A stretch of 64,000 nt of DNA from Archangium sp. (GCA_022843845.1 JALHMW010000011.1:90104-154103); one strand, 5' to 3'; positions 45,254 through 54,040 are shown, numbered from the stretch's first letter. Notes: generated from the sequence alone by a model not told the origin. Numbers and translations: made by a program.

Positions 45254-45268
45254 ACTTGATTTTCAAGT
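45254..45268. promoter_or_regulatory. Inverted repeat, candidate operator upstream of acyl-CoA dehydrogenase
   Basis: ACTTGA-TTT-TCAAGT is a 6-bp inverted repeat with a 3-base spacer, in an unusually A/T-rich patch of the 146-bp gap between the dehydrogenase start and the HadB-like gene. Its size and position fit a dimeric repressor site. A second palindrome, GTCACG-AC-CGTGAC, lies at 45206-45219. Confidence 0.35.
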
Positions 45269-45304
45269 CAACGGTTTTCGACGCACCGCGGCACAGCAGC
45301 AGAA

Positions 45305-45976
45305 CTACTTCTTCCGTTTCGCGGGCTTTGTGGGCTTCGCCGGCTTCTTCGCTTTGGCGGCTTTGGGCTTCGAAGCCTTCGGCTTTGCTGGCTTCTTCTT
45401 GACGATCTTCGCCGACACCCTGGACTTTCCGGCCTTCGCCTTCACACTCGGCGTTGGAGGTGCAGGTGGCGCTGCGAGCAGCGACTGACGTTGGACGGTG
45501 ACGATCAGCGGTGGCTGGCCCGTGCGGAAGCGGGTCTCGTCTTCGAACGAGTAGAAGACCTTGAGCGTGACGTTGCCGCGAACGACGAGCTCGCCCTTCT
45601 GGTTCTCGGCCCAGACGTCGAGCTCGACGTGGTACCGCCCGCCTTCACCCCAGCGATCGCTCACGCGGCCTTTGCAGACGAGCGTGTCGCCCGGCCACAA
45701 CATGCGGGTGAACCGCGCCGCAGCCCGCTTCACCTGACCGCCACGGGCCCAATCGGTGACGAGCTGACCGAGGAAACCAAGCCCCAGCGTCGCCGGAGAG
45801 ACGACCGACGGCATGCCGATGGCCTTGGCCTGCACCTCGTCGATGTTGAGCGGGTTGTAGTCGTTGGTCGCGGCGGCGTAGCGGGCCAGCTGGACGCGAT
45901 CGATGGGCGACTTCGCCATCGCCGGCAGCTCGTCACCGACCCGAACGTTCTCGAAGTACAGCTTGCGCGGAGGCAT
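45305..45976 (-). CDS. MaoC-like/HadB-like dehydratase-fold protein with lysine-rich tail
   Basis: 223 aa. Residues 1-145 are a hot-dog fold like mycobacterial HadB: NVRVGDELPAMAKSPIDRVQ, TNDYNPLNIDEVQAKAIGM, FTRMLWPGDTLVCKGRV. The catalytic Asp is present (TND) but the His of the D-x4-H pair is Asn (NPLN) and the AHG segment is SPA. The last 55 residues are Lys/Ala/Pro/Ser repeats (KKPAKPKASKPKAAKAKKP), a highly basic, histone-H1-like tail. Overlaps the HadA-like gene by 1 bp. Activity is doubtful. Confidence 0.8.
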   Translation of the reverse strand: MPPRKLYFENVRVGDELPAMAKSPIDRVQLARYAAATNDYNPLNIDEVQAKAIGMPSVVSPATLGLGFLGQLVTDWARGGQVKRAAARFTRMLWPGDTLVCKGRVSDRWGEGGRYHVELDVWAENQKGELVVRGNVTLKVFYSFEDETRFRTGQPPLIVTVQRQSLLAAPPAPPTPSVKAKAGKSRVSAKIVKKKPAKPKASKPKAAKAKKPAKPTKPAKRKK

Positions 45977-46422
45977 CAGGACTCCCTGGTGGCGCGAACG
46001 ACGTAGGACCTGCGGGCGCGAAAGACGATCTGCCCTTCTTCATCTCGACCTTCGTCTTCGACGACGGCGACCTCGACCCGGCCTGCGGGCCCGGCGCGAT
46101 CGGAGATCTCGGCGACGCGGCTGGTCACCAACAGGCGGTCTCCAGCGACGATGGGCCGCTCGTACTCGAAGCTCACCTCGCCCAGCAGCAGGTTGCGCGA
46201 CGGCACCCCGACGAGCTCGCGCAGGTCGCTACCGGCGGCGAACGAGATCGGGAAGGACGGCGGCGCGGCGACGTTCGAGAACCCCGACGCGCGGGCGTAC
46301 TCGGCGTCGAAGTAGATCGGGTTGTAGTCACCGAGGGCCTCGGCGAACCGGCGAATGGCTCCGCGCTCCACCTCGTTGAGCGTCGGGGGCGTCGTTCGTC
46401 CTACGGAGGCGCGATCGAGCAT
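45976..46422 (-). CDS. HadA-like (FAS1-type) dehydratase-fold protein
   Basis: 148 aa. Hot-dog fold resembling the non-catalytic HadA subunit: GDYNPIYFDAEYARASGF, VSFEYERPIVAGDRLLVTSR. As in HadA the His position is not His (Tyr). HadA-HadB pairs act in fatty-acid elongation or on branched acyl chains in mycobacteria. Here it would pair with the adjacent HadB-like protein that has also lost the His. Between the DapB-like gene (14 bp) and the HadB-like gene. Confidence 0.82.
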   Translation of the reverse strand: MLDRASVGRTTPPTLNEVERGAIRRFAEALGDYNPIYFDAEYARASGFSNVAAPPSFPISFAAGSDLRELVGVPSRNLLLGEVSFEYERPIVAGDRLLVTSRVAEISDRAGPAGRVEVAVVEDEGRDEEGQIVFRARRSYVVRATRES

Positions 46423-46436
46423 GTCGGGGATTCTCC

Positions 46437-47477
46437 TCAGCGGCCAGCAGGGAGCTCGAGCACCGTCAACAACCCGGGCTGCGAGGCAGTCATACGGGGG
46501 GCAGCGTTCACGACGAGATGGGCGGTGGCGCGATCGCCAGGGAGCCCACCGGGAATCAACACCTTCACCTTCGGGTCTGCGTCGAGCTCGATCACGTCAC
46601 CGGGATCATCGGCGCCCAGCGCGATGGTGAGCTCGAGGCGCACGCGCTCCTGGCCGTCATCGAGCGCGACCGCGACCTGGTGCATGCCGGCGACCTGGCC
46701 CTTCTTCACCAGGAACGCACCGCCCGAGATGTCTTCATCGGCGAAGACCGGCGTCAGCTCTTCTTCATAGTCGTCACAGTCGAGCCCGAGGCCGAGCGCG
46801 CAGAGGGCGGCCGACTCCACCAGGCCCACGTGACCGATGCGGCCTTGATCGACGAGCGAGAAGAACTCGTCCTCCGAGAGCCCGGCGCCGACCTTGCGCT
46901 GCAGCGCCTCACGCCGCGTGCGGGCGTCGACGGTGCGGCTCACCTTCGCGTGGCTGACGGCGCCACACACCTGACCGAGCGTCGCGACGAGCCGGTCGAG
47001 CACGAAGCCGGGGTTCACGCCGGTGCCGACGATGGAGACGCCAGCACGTTGCGCCGCGGTCTCGAGCGTGTCGGCGATCTCGGGGTGATTGAACCAGGGG
47101 AACGCGAGCTCTTCGCAGGTCGAGACGACGTGCAGCCCGAGCGACATCGCCTCGAGCAGTTGACCCTTCACCTGCGGCAAGCGGGAGCCGGTCGCGTGCA
47201 ACAACACGACGCCCTTTCGTCGCGCGACGGCAGGCGCGAGTGACGAGTGCACCTTCATCGAGCCGACGGCCTGCCCCACCACCTCGGAGAGCGGGCGCCC
47301 GGCCAGCGTCGGGCTCGAGTCGACCGCGCCGATCAGCTCGACCTCGTCGTTCGCGAGCGCTGCGCGGGCGATCTCCTGACCGATCACTCCAAGCCCCATC
47401 ACGATGACTGGAACACGGCCCGCTGCTGAGGGCGCCGAAGGTGCAGCAGACTTCGCGCGCGTCGCGCCTCTCGCCAT
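46437..47477 (-). CDS. DapB-like NAD(P)-dependent amino-acid dehydrogenase family protein
   Basis: 346 aa. A 20-residue Ala-rich start is followed by a Rossmann N-terminal domain with VIVMGLGVIGQEIARAAL and VDSSPTLAGRP, then a C-terminal domain containing VNPGFVLDRLVATLG and TVDARTRREALQRKVGAGLS. The whole resembles dihydrodipicolinate-reductase-like enzymes such as 2,4-diaminopentanoate dehydrogenase rather than true DapB (typically about 270 aa). The natural substrate is unknown. Confidence 0.75.
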   Translation of the reverse strand: MARGATRAKSAAPSAPSAAGRVPVIVMGLGVIGQEIARAALANDEVELIGAVDSSPTLAGRPLSEVVGQAVGSMKVHSSLAPAVARRKGVVLLHATGSRLPQVKGQLLEAMSLGLHVVSTCEELAFPWFNHPEIADTLETAAQRAGVSIVGTGVNPGFVLDRLVATLGQVCGAVSHAKVSRTVDARTRREALQRKVGAGLSEDEFFSLVDQGRIGHVGLVESAALCALGLGLDCDDYEEELTPVFADEDISGGAFLVKKGQVAGMHQVAVALDDGQERVRLELTIALGADDPGDVIELDADPKVKVLIPGGLPGDRATAHLVVNAAPRMTASQPGLLTVLELPAGR

Positions 47478-47607
47478 AAAGTAGGGCGATGGTAGACGAC
47501 GCCCACGGGCCCCGGCCAGAAAAGCGTTGCAGCGACACTTTCAGGGCAATCCACCCTCTGCGCGGCTACAGTGGGTCCCCGGAATCAAATTCACGAGGCA
47601 TTTCAAC

Positions 47608-48741
47608 ATGATGGAACGTTTTCTTCTGGTCGATGACGACCCTTCGATTACCGACGTCCTCCGGAGGGTGTTGGAGTCGATGGGGCACCCGGTCATCCTT
47701 CACAACGATCCTCTGGCGGCGGCACAGGAGACCGACTTCGACCTGGTGATCACCGACTTCATGATGCCCAACCTCAACGGCATCGAGCTGCTGGGTGTCC
47801 TCAAAGCCAAGCGGCCCGACGCGGTGCGAATGCTGATCACCGCGGCGAATGACTTCAAGGTGGCCATCGACGCCGTCAATCGCGGAGAGGTGTTCCGCAT
47901 CATCGGCAAGCCCTGGCAGCTGCAGGATCTCAAGTTCGGCATTCAGCAGGCCGTCGACTACTACCGCCTCGTCAAAGAGAACCGTCGCCTCGCGCAGGAG
48001 CTCGCGGAGCGGAACCAACGGCTCGCCTCGCTCAACGCAGCGCTCGAGCAGCAGGTCGTCGAACGCACCAACGGCCTGCTCGAGGGCATGGTGCGCGCGC
48101 TGGACTATCGCGACACCGAGACGCAGTGGCACTCGTGGCGGGTGGCGAAGTTCACCCGGCGCATCGCCGAGGGCGCGGGGCTCGCGGGCGACATGCTGCT
48201 GCACATCGAGCAGGGCGCGCTGCTGCACGACATCGGGAAGATCGGCGTGCGCGACTCGATTCTGCTCAAGCCCGGCCCGCTCACGCCCGAGGAGTGGGTC
48301 GAGATGCGCAAGCACGCCGAGATGGGCTACCGCATGCTCGCGAACATTCCCTACCTGCAGGAGTCGGCGCAGATCGTCTACCAGCATCAGGAGCGGTACG
48401 ACGGCCGCGGCTACCCGCGCGGACTCAAGGGCGAAGAGATCGTGATCGGCGCGCGGTGCTTCTGCATCGCCGACACCTTCGACGCGATCACCTCCGATCG
48501 GCCGTACCGCAAGGGCGCGGCGCCCGAGGTGGCCTTCGCCGAGATCGGCCGGCTCGGTGGCACGCAGCTCGACCCGCACCTCGTGAAGGTGTTCCTGTCG
48601 ATCGACCCAGAGGAGTGGCTGCGCATTCGCGCCGACATTCGGGTGCTGGAAGAGAAGGAGAAGGGCCGCTGGAGCGAGTACCTCGTCGCGCCGTCACCGC
48701 TGATGGGCGGCCAGACCGCTGACAAGAAGCCCGCGACGTAA
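47608..48741 (+). CDS. Response regulator with HD-GYP c-di-GMP phosphodiesterase domain
   Basis: 377 aa from the first of two ATGs (GAGG upstream). Receiver domain 1-125 with Asp-Asp (VDDDPS), acceptor Asp in ITDFMMPN and Lys in IIGKPW; coiled coil; HD-GYP domain about 155-330 with HSWRVAKFTRRIA, HDIGKIGVRD and YQHQERYDGRGYPRG, so the GYP signature and metal ligands are intact. Hydrolyses c-di-GMP upon phosphorylation. The cognate kinase is not adjacent. Followed after 5 bp by the reductase-kinase fusion. Confidence 0.92.
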   Translation: MMERFLLVDDDPSITDVLRRVLESMGHPVILHNDPLAAAQETDFDLVITDFMMPNLNGIELLGVLKAKRPDAVRMLITAANDFKVAIDAVNRGEVFRIIGKPWQLQDLKFGIQQAVDYYRLVKENRRLAQELAERNQRLASLNAALEQQVVERTNGLLEGMVRALDYRDTETQWHSWRVAKFTRRIAEGAGLAGDMLLHIEQGALLHDIGKIGVRDSILLKPGPLTPEEWVEMRKHAEMGYRMLANIPYLQESAQIVYQHQERYDGRGYPRGLKGEEIVIGARCFCIADTFDAITSDRPYRKGAAPEVAFAEIGRLGGTQLDPHLVKVFLSIDPEEWLRIRADIRVLEEKEKGRWSEYLVAPSPLMGGQTADKKPAT

Positions 48742-48746
48742 CCTTC

Positions 48747-50414
48747 ATGCGTCTGCCCCGCGTCGGCCTCGGCTGCATGCGGCTGTCGACGGAGCCACGC
48801 TCTGAGTCCGACGGCGTGGCCGTGATTCACGCGGCGCTCGAGGCGGGCGTGAGGTTGTTCGACACCGCGACCGCGTACTGCGCCGTCGACGCGCTCGGAG
48901 AGAACGAGCGGCTGTTGGCGAAGGCGTTGGCGCTTCATCGTCTCGGCAGCGAGGCAGTGATCGTCACCAAGGGTGGCCTTCGTCGGCCCGGTGGTGGGTG
49001 GCGGCCTGATGGGCGAGCGAAGTCGATCCTCGAAGACGCTGAACGGAGCGCCGAAGCGCTGGGCCGCGTGCCCGACGTCTTTCTGCTCCACGCGCCGGAT
49101 CCGTCGGTGCCGTGGGCGACCTCGATTCGCGCGCTGGGCGTCGTGCTGGAACGGGGACTCGCGAAGACGATCGGTCTCTCGAACGTGACGGTGGGACAGC
49201 TCGATGAAGCGCTCGCCCTCGCGCCGATCACCGCCGTGCAGCAAGGGCTGTCGATCTTCGACGATCGCGCGCGGTTGTCGGGCGTATTGGCGCGCTGTCT
49301 CGAGCGGCGCCTCGCCGTGATGGCGCACACGCCGCTGGGAGGACCGAAGCGCATCGCGCGACTGGGCACGTCAGCGGTGTTGGGTGAGCTCGCGAAGGTG
49401 AAGGCTGTCTCTCCTGCGGTCATCGCGCTCGCGGCGGTGCTCGATCTCGACGAGCTGGTCTGCGTGATCCCCGGAGCGCGCCGGCCCGAGACGATCGCCG
49501 ATGCAGCGCGTGCCGAGTCGGTCACCTTCGACGCAGACGAACGCGCTCGGCTGCGCGAGACCTTCTCTGCGCTCGGGCCTCCCTCGACCGTGGAAGCGAC
49601 CGGTGCCGGGTCGCGCTCCGAGGTGGTGCTGTTGATGGGCATTCAGGGCTCGGGGAAGTCGCGGCTCGTCGACGAGTACGTCGCCAACGGCTTCGTGCGC
49701 TTCAACCGCGATCTGCTCGGCGGCACGCTGAAGGACACCGCGCTCGCGATGTCGCGGGCACTGGCGTCGGGCACCAGCCACGTCGTCCTCGACAACACGT
49801 ACACGACGCGCGCCTCACGGGCGACGGTGATCGAGGCCGCGAAGAAGCAGGGCGCGAAGGTGCGCGGGCTGTGGCTCGACGTTCCGCTCCACGAGGCGCA
49901 GGTGAACGTGATCAACCGCATGCTCGAGGCGCACGGCCGCCTGCTCGGGCCCGACGAGCTCAAGAAGCAGAAGGACAACACCGGGCTGACGCCGCTCTCT
50001 CACTTCCGGACGGTGAGGGAGCTGGAGTCGCCCGTTCGCGACGAAGGCTTCGACTGGCTCGAGACGCGGCCGTTCGTGCGGACGGTGAAGGATGGCGACG
50101 CAGGTCGTTTCGTCGCGTTCGAGTGCGCGGAGACGGTCTCAGGGAGCGACGTCCCAACCTTCGTCTTCGCGTGGACCGAGACCGAGCGCGCGGCGGTCGA
50201 AGCAGCTGCGGCTCGACTCGGAGCCCAGGCGCTGATCTGTCCTCATGGAGGTGGCCCACCGAGCTGCTGGTGCCGCCCTCCCCTGCCGGGCTTGCTGCTC
50301 GAAGCGTGTCACCGCGCGAAGCTCGCGCCCACGAAGTGCACCGTCGTCGGGACGACCGAGACACATCAGATGCTCGCCGCGACGATCGGCGCGACGTTCG
50401 TGAGTGGGAGCTGA
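48747..50414 (+). CDS. Fusion: aldo/keto reductase, PNKP-like P-loop kinase, degenerate HAD-III domain
   Basis: 555 aa. Residues 1-275 are an aldo/keto reductase with Asp39, Tyr44, Lys75 and His115 of the catalytic tetrad (FDTATAY, VTKGG, LLHAPD). Residues 290-445 are a polynucleotide-kinase-like P-loop domain: Walker A GIQGSGKS (298-305), FNRDLL (Asp322, expected phosphate-acceptor contact), LDNT (349-351) and Arg355/Arg358 in the R-x2-R lid. Residues 465-555 resemble the end of a GmhB-type HAD phosphatase: four zinc ligands Cys498, His500, Cys507, Cys509 are kept, but CRKP is CRPP and VGD is VGT, and no DxD motif is seen. Substrate is unknown. Confidence 0.8.
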   Translation: MRLPRVGLGCMRLSTEPRSESDGVAVIHAALEAGVRLFDTATAYCAVDALGENERLLAKALALHRLGSEAVIVTKGGLRRPGGGWRPDGRAKSILEDAERSAEALGRVPDVFLLHAPDPSVPWATSIRALGVVLERGLAKTIGLSNVTVGQLDEALALAPITAVQQGLSIFDDRARLSGVLARCLERRLAVMAHTPLGGPKRIARLGTSAVLGELAKVKAVSPAVIALAAVLDLDELVCVIPGARRPETIADAARAESVTFDADERARLRETFSALGPPSTVEATGAGSRSEVVLLMGIQGSGKSRLVDEYVANGFVRFNRDLLGGTLKDTALAMSRALASGTSHVVLDNTYTTRASRATVIEAAKKQGAKVRGLWLDVPLHEAQVNVINRMLEAHGRLLGPDELKKQKDNTGLTPLSHFRTVRELESPVRDEGFDWLETRPFVRTVKDGDAGRFVAFECAETVSGSDVPTFVFAWTETERAAVEAAAARLGAQALICPHGGGPPSCWCRPPLPGLLLEACHRAKLAPTKCTVVGTTETHQMLAATIGATFVSGS

Positions 50415-50642
50415 GGCGGCACGGCGCAGCAGCACGGCTCACGATCTCCGGGGACAGTTCGAAGAACGCGACGGAGACCGATGTGAAGCTCGCTCGCGAC
50501 CCTGGTGACTTCCACCGAGGGCGCTCTCCGACACGCCCGCGTCGCTCACGATACGCGAGCGTGGAGCCTGCACGGCCCGTCTCGAGTTCAACCACACGAG
50601 GCGCGTCGACTGACTGGGTTCACGCCGAGACGACCACCGACG

Positions 50643-51719
50643 TCACGTCGCGAGCTTCACGACAGGCGCGGACCGGAGCACGTTCTCTTGCGAGATGCGC
50701 GCGGCGACCCTGCCGGCGATCGCCATGAACGCCTTCGTCTCTTCACTCTCCGGGTGCCCGACGACGACGGGAATGCCGCGGTCACCGCCCTGGCGGATCT
50801 TCAAGTCCAGCGGCACGTCACCGAGGAACGCCATGTCCATCATCTCGGCAGCGCGACGGCCTCCGCCGACGTCGAAGATGTGTGTGCCCTTGCCGCAGTG
50901 CGGGCAAATGAACTGGTTCATGTTCTCGACGATGCCCAGCACCGGCACGTGGAGCTTGTCGAACATCTGCTTCGCGCGAACGACGTCAGCGAGGGCGACG
51001 TCCTGCGGCGTGGTGATCAGCACCGCTCCGGAGCTGCGGACCTGCTGCGCGATCGTCAGCGGCACATCGCCGGTGCCGGGCGGCAGATCGAGCACGAGGT
51101 AGTCGAGTTCGCCCCAGTTCACGTCTCGCACCAACTGCATCAACGCACCCTGCAGCATCGGGCCGCGCCAGATGAGCGCCTGGTCGGCCTCGATGAGGAA
51201 GCCGATCGACATCACCTTGATGCCGTGCGCCTCGAGCGGGTCGAGGTTCTTTCCGTCGCGGCTGACCGGCTTGCGTTTGATGCCCGTCATCGTCGGAATC
51301 GACGGCCCATAGAAGTCAGCGTCGAGCAGCCCGACCTGCGCGCCGTGCTTGGCGAGCGCACACGCAAGATTCAGCGCCAGCGTGCTCTTGCCGACGCCGC
51401 CCTTCCCTGCGCCCACCAGCACCACGTTCTTCACCCCCGGCAGGAGCGCATCTTTCGAGATCGGACCTGCGCGCGTCTTCGCGGTGAGCTCGAGCTTCAG
51501 CTCGGTCAGCCCCGCGACGGCCTTGAGCGCCACCTCGGCGTCGCCCTTGATCTTCTCCTTCATCGGGCACGCAGGCGTCGTCAGCTCGATGGTGACGCTG
51601 ACCTTCCCGCCTTCGACCTTCAGGTTCTTCACCATGCCGGCCTTCACCACGTCGGTGTTGAGGTCGGGGTCCATGACCGTCGAGAGGGCTTTGAGAATGT
51701 CGCTTTCCTGAACGCTCAT
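50643..51719 (-). CDS. apbC: Mrp/ApbC/NBP35-family iron-sulfur carrier ATPase
   Basis: 358 aa, ATG behind AGGAGT. N-terminal DUF59/MIP18-like domain (SDILKALSTVMDPDLNTDVV, ACPMKEKIK), then a deviant-Walker-A ATPase with VGAGKGGVGKSTLALNLA, LLDADFYGPSIPTM, VLDLPPGTGD and a C-terminal Cys pair CPHCGKG for bridging a [4Fe-4S] cluster between two monomers. Loads Fe-S clusters onto apoproteins. Divergent from the membrane-protein gene. Confidence 0.93.
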   Translation of the reverse strand: MSVQESDILKALSTVMDPDLNTDVVKAGMVKNLKVEGGKVSVTIELTTPACPMKEKIKGDAEVALKAVAGLTELKLELTAKTRAGPISKDALLPGVKNVVLVGAGKGGVGKSTLALNLACALAKHGAQVGLLDADFYGPSIPTMTGIKRKPVSRDGKNLDPLEAHGIKVMSIGFLIEADQALIWRGPMLQGALMQLVRDVNWGELDYLVLDLPPGTGDVPLTIAQQVRSSGAVLITTPQDVALADVVRAKQMFDKLHVPVLGIVENMNQFICPHCGKGTHIFDVGGGRRAAEMMDMAFLGDVPLDLKIRQGGDRGIPVVVGHPESEETKAFMAIAGRVAARISQENVLRSAPVVKLAT

Positions 51720-51801
51720 GGTGACTCCTGATTTTCGTGCGGGTACAGCGTGTGGCTTCCAATACGGGCCGCGCCCCAGCCGCGCAAGGCATGACATCGC
51801 G

Positions 51802-53538
51802 ATGAGCCACTACCTCTCTGGCATTCTGAAGATCATCGTGATCGAGGCCTTCATGGCCTTGCTCGTGATTGACCGTCTGACCGGCGAGAAGTGGGAGCGA
51901 GAGAAGCACCTCGCCTACACCGGGCTCGTCACCCTGATGGTCTTCGGGTGGACCAACTGGGGCGTCGGGCGCGCCGGCACGAGCCTCTGGTGGGTCGTCG
52001 CAGCGATCGGCGTCGTGTGGCTGTGCGGATGGATGGTGCGGGCCGCCCTTGGCCGCGAGACGACGGAGCGCGCGAAGGGCTTCGCCACGACGATGGGCTC
52101 GATGGGGAAGGCCCTCAAGCTGCCGCCGATCGTGATGGCGTCGCTCGTCGCAGCGTCCATCGCGTTCGGCTTCTGCTGGCTCGGCGTGCGCAACGACTCG
52201 ATCGCCTGGGTGCACCAGCACGAGCAGTTCCACTTCTATCTCGGCGCGAAGTACCAGAAGGAGGTCGGCTGGTTCGATCTCTACACCGCCGCCATCATGG
52301 CCGACCGAGAGACCGTCAACGCGATGGCCGGGGTCTCGAAGACCCGCGACAACCGTACCTTCCAGGAGATCCCCGTCGAGCAGGCGCTTCAGGAGGCGCC
52401 GCGAATCAGAGCGCGGTTCAGCGACGAGCGATGGGCCGCGTTCAAGGCCGACTGGGCGACGATGGCGCAGACCTGGCCCGGCATGCCGTGGGCGACGGTG
52501 ATGAACGATCACGGCAACTCGAACTCACCGGCGTGGTCGATCATCGCGGGCCCCATCACCAACTTCGTGCCGTTGTCGAAGCAGAACCAGTCGCTGCTCG
52601 GCTGCCTCGATCTCCTGCTCATGCTCGCGCTGTTCCTCACCGTGTACGAGACGTTCGGCTTCCGCCTCGCCAGCGTCGCGCTCTTCATGTGGGCCTGCGT
52701 GCCGGTGGTGTTCGACTACCTGAGCGGCAGCTTCCTGCGGTGGGACTGGCTGTTCGCGCTCGGGCTCTCGCTCAGTTTCCTGAAGCGGAACAAGTGGGGC
52801 ACGGCGGGCGCGTTCTTCGGCTATGCGGTGGCCACCAAGCTCTTTCCGCTGCTCTTCGGCGTCGCGTTGCTCGTGCAGGTCGGCTTCGAGTGGCTGAAGA
52901 CGCGCACCATCAAGAAGGAGTGGATCGCCTTCGGCCGCAACGCCGCCATCGCCGGTGCCGTCTGCGTCGCGCTCGCGACCGTCATGTTCGGGACCAGCGC
53001 CTGGCGCGAGTACGCCGAGCGCATTCAGGTCGCCCAGCTCGAGAAGTTCTACAGCAACCAGCACTCGCTCAAGACCGTGTTCCTCCAGCTCGTCGGCCCG
53101 GGCGAAGGTGGCCTCTCGAGCGGCATCTTCCCGCCCGTCATCAAGCAGTCGCTGGCCGAGGTCGACATCAAGGACTACTCGCTCGGCTTCCTGCTCGCGC
53201 GCGTGGCCTTCACACTGGTGGTGGTGGTGCTCCTGCGCCGCGCCACGCCCGTCGAGGCCTTCACGCTGGGGCCCCTGCTCGTCTTCACCTGGCTGACGGT
53301 GAACATGTACTACTGGAACATGCTGGCGCTGCTCGCGCTCGGGCTCGCCTCACGGCAGGGGAAACACTTCTTCCTCATGCTGCTCGGGTTCTTCGGCGCG
53401 TACATCACGTACTACACGTACCAACACCTCAACCGCGGCTTCGCCGAGGGGTACTTGATCGCGCTGATCATGCTGACGATGACGATCGTCGTCGCGGTGT
53501 TCGAGTGGCGTGACAGCCGGCGCGCTCCGACTACTTGA
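51802..53538 (+). CDS. Polytopic membrane protein, GT-C/GT87-like
   Basis: 578 aa from MSHYLSGILK. About 11-12 hydrophobic helices. The pattern of charged first loop and later LSFLKRNKWGTAGAFFGYAV, with ATKLFP, resembles integral-membrane glycosyltransferases of the GT87/DUF2029 group that use polyprenyl-phosphate sugars. No clear sequence signature for donor or acceptor is available. Its 3' end overlaps the next convergent gene by 8 bp. Confidence 0.65.
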   Translation: MSHYLSGILKIIVIEAFMALLVIDRLTGEKWEREKHLAYTGLVTLMVFGWTNWGVGRAGTSLWWVVAAIGVVWLCGWMVRAALGRETTERAKGFATTMGSMGKALKLPPIVMASLVAASIAFGFCWLGVRNDSIAWVHQHEQFHFYLGAKYQKEVGWFDLYTAAIMADRETVNAMAGVSKTRDNRTFQEIPVEQALQEAPRIRARFSDERWAAFKADWATMAQTWPGMPWATVMNDHGNSNSPAWSIIAGPITNFVPLSKQNQSLLGCLDLLLMLALFLTVYETFGFRLASVALFMWACVPVVFDYLSGSFLRWDWLFALGLSLSFLKRNKWGTAGAFFGYAVATKLFPLLFGVALLVQVGFEWLKTRTIKKEWIAFGRNAAIAGAVCVALATVMFGTSAWREYAERIQVAQLEKFYSNQHSLKTVFLQLVGPGEGGLSSGIFPPVIKQSLAEVDIKDYSLGFLLARVAFTLVVVVLLRRATPVEAFTLGPLLVFTWLTVNMYYWNMLALLALGLASRQGKHFFLMLLGFFGAYITYYTYQHLNRGFAEGYLIALIMLTMTIVVAVFEWRDSRRAPTT

Positions 53539-53974
53539 GCGTGTCGACGTACTCGCGGCTCAGCTCGATCACGCTCTTGCCAGTCGACGACACGGTCTCG
53601 TGGATGAGCTTGTCGCCCTTGGGCGTCAGGCTGACCATGCTGATCGGCGCGCCTTTCCCTTCGAACTCGAGCTTGCCGCCGGGCTTCGCCTCGAGCTTCG
53701 GCGCGCCGCCAGCGCCGTAGTGGGCCAGCACGAGCTTGCCGCCCTCGACGTAGTAGACCGCCGCGCTCAGCACCTTCGTGCGATCGGCGCCCGTGACCAT
53801 CTCGAGCACCGCCGTCGCGTTGGAGATCACCCGCAACGACACATACCGCGCGGCGTCCTTCTCGCCGGCCTTCCAGTTGCCCTCGAACGACTTGAGCTTC
53901 TCGAACGCGATGGCTGCTTCACCGACCGGCGGAGCGGAGACCAGCAGACCGACGGCGACGAGCAGCGGCGACAT
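53531..53974 (-). CDS. Exported protein of unknown function
   Basis: 147 aa with GGAG upstream. Signal peptide SPLLVAVGLLVSAPPVGEA, then a small beta-rich domain (SFEGNWKAGEKDAARYVSLR, VYYVEGGKLVLAHYGAGGAP). The pattern resembles small lipocalin-like or DUF1579-type domains, but I do not assign one. Convergent 8-bp overlap with the GT87-like gene. Confidence 0.6.
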   Translation of the reverse strand: MSPLLVAVGLLVSAPPVGEAAIAFEKLKSFEGNWKAGEKDAARYVSLRVISNATAVLEMVTGADRTKVLSAAVYYVEGGKLVLAHYGAGGAPKLEAKPGGKLEFEGKGAPISMVSLTPKGDKLIHETVSSTGKSVIELSREYVDTLK

Positions 53975-54040
53975 GAGAACTCCGATGGCGGTGGTGACGG
54001 CCCAGCATAACGGGCACCGACGCGCCGGGTTGGGCGTTCT

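Noticed and set aside
47566..48579. 337-residue minus-strand frame
   Set aside because: Antisense to the HD-GYP regulator; residue make-up is that of a shadow frame.
50415..50642. Possible small gene or RNA in the longest gap
   Set aside because: No ribosome binding site plus open frame stood out and only a weak CGCTC...GAGCG pairing is visible; I see nothing supported.
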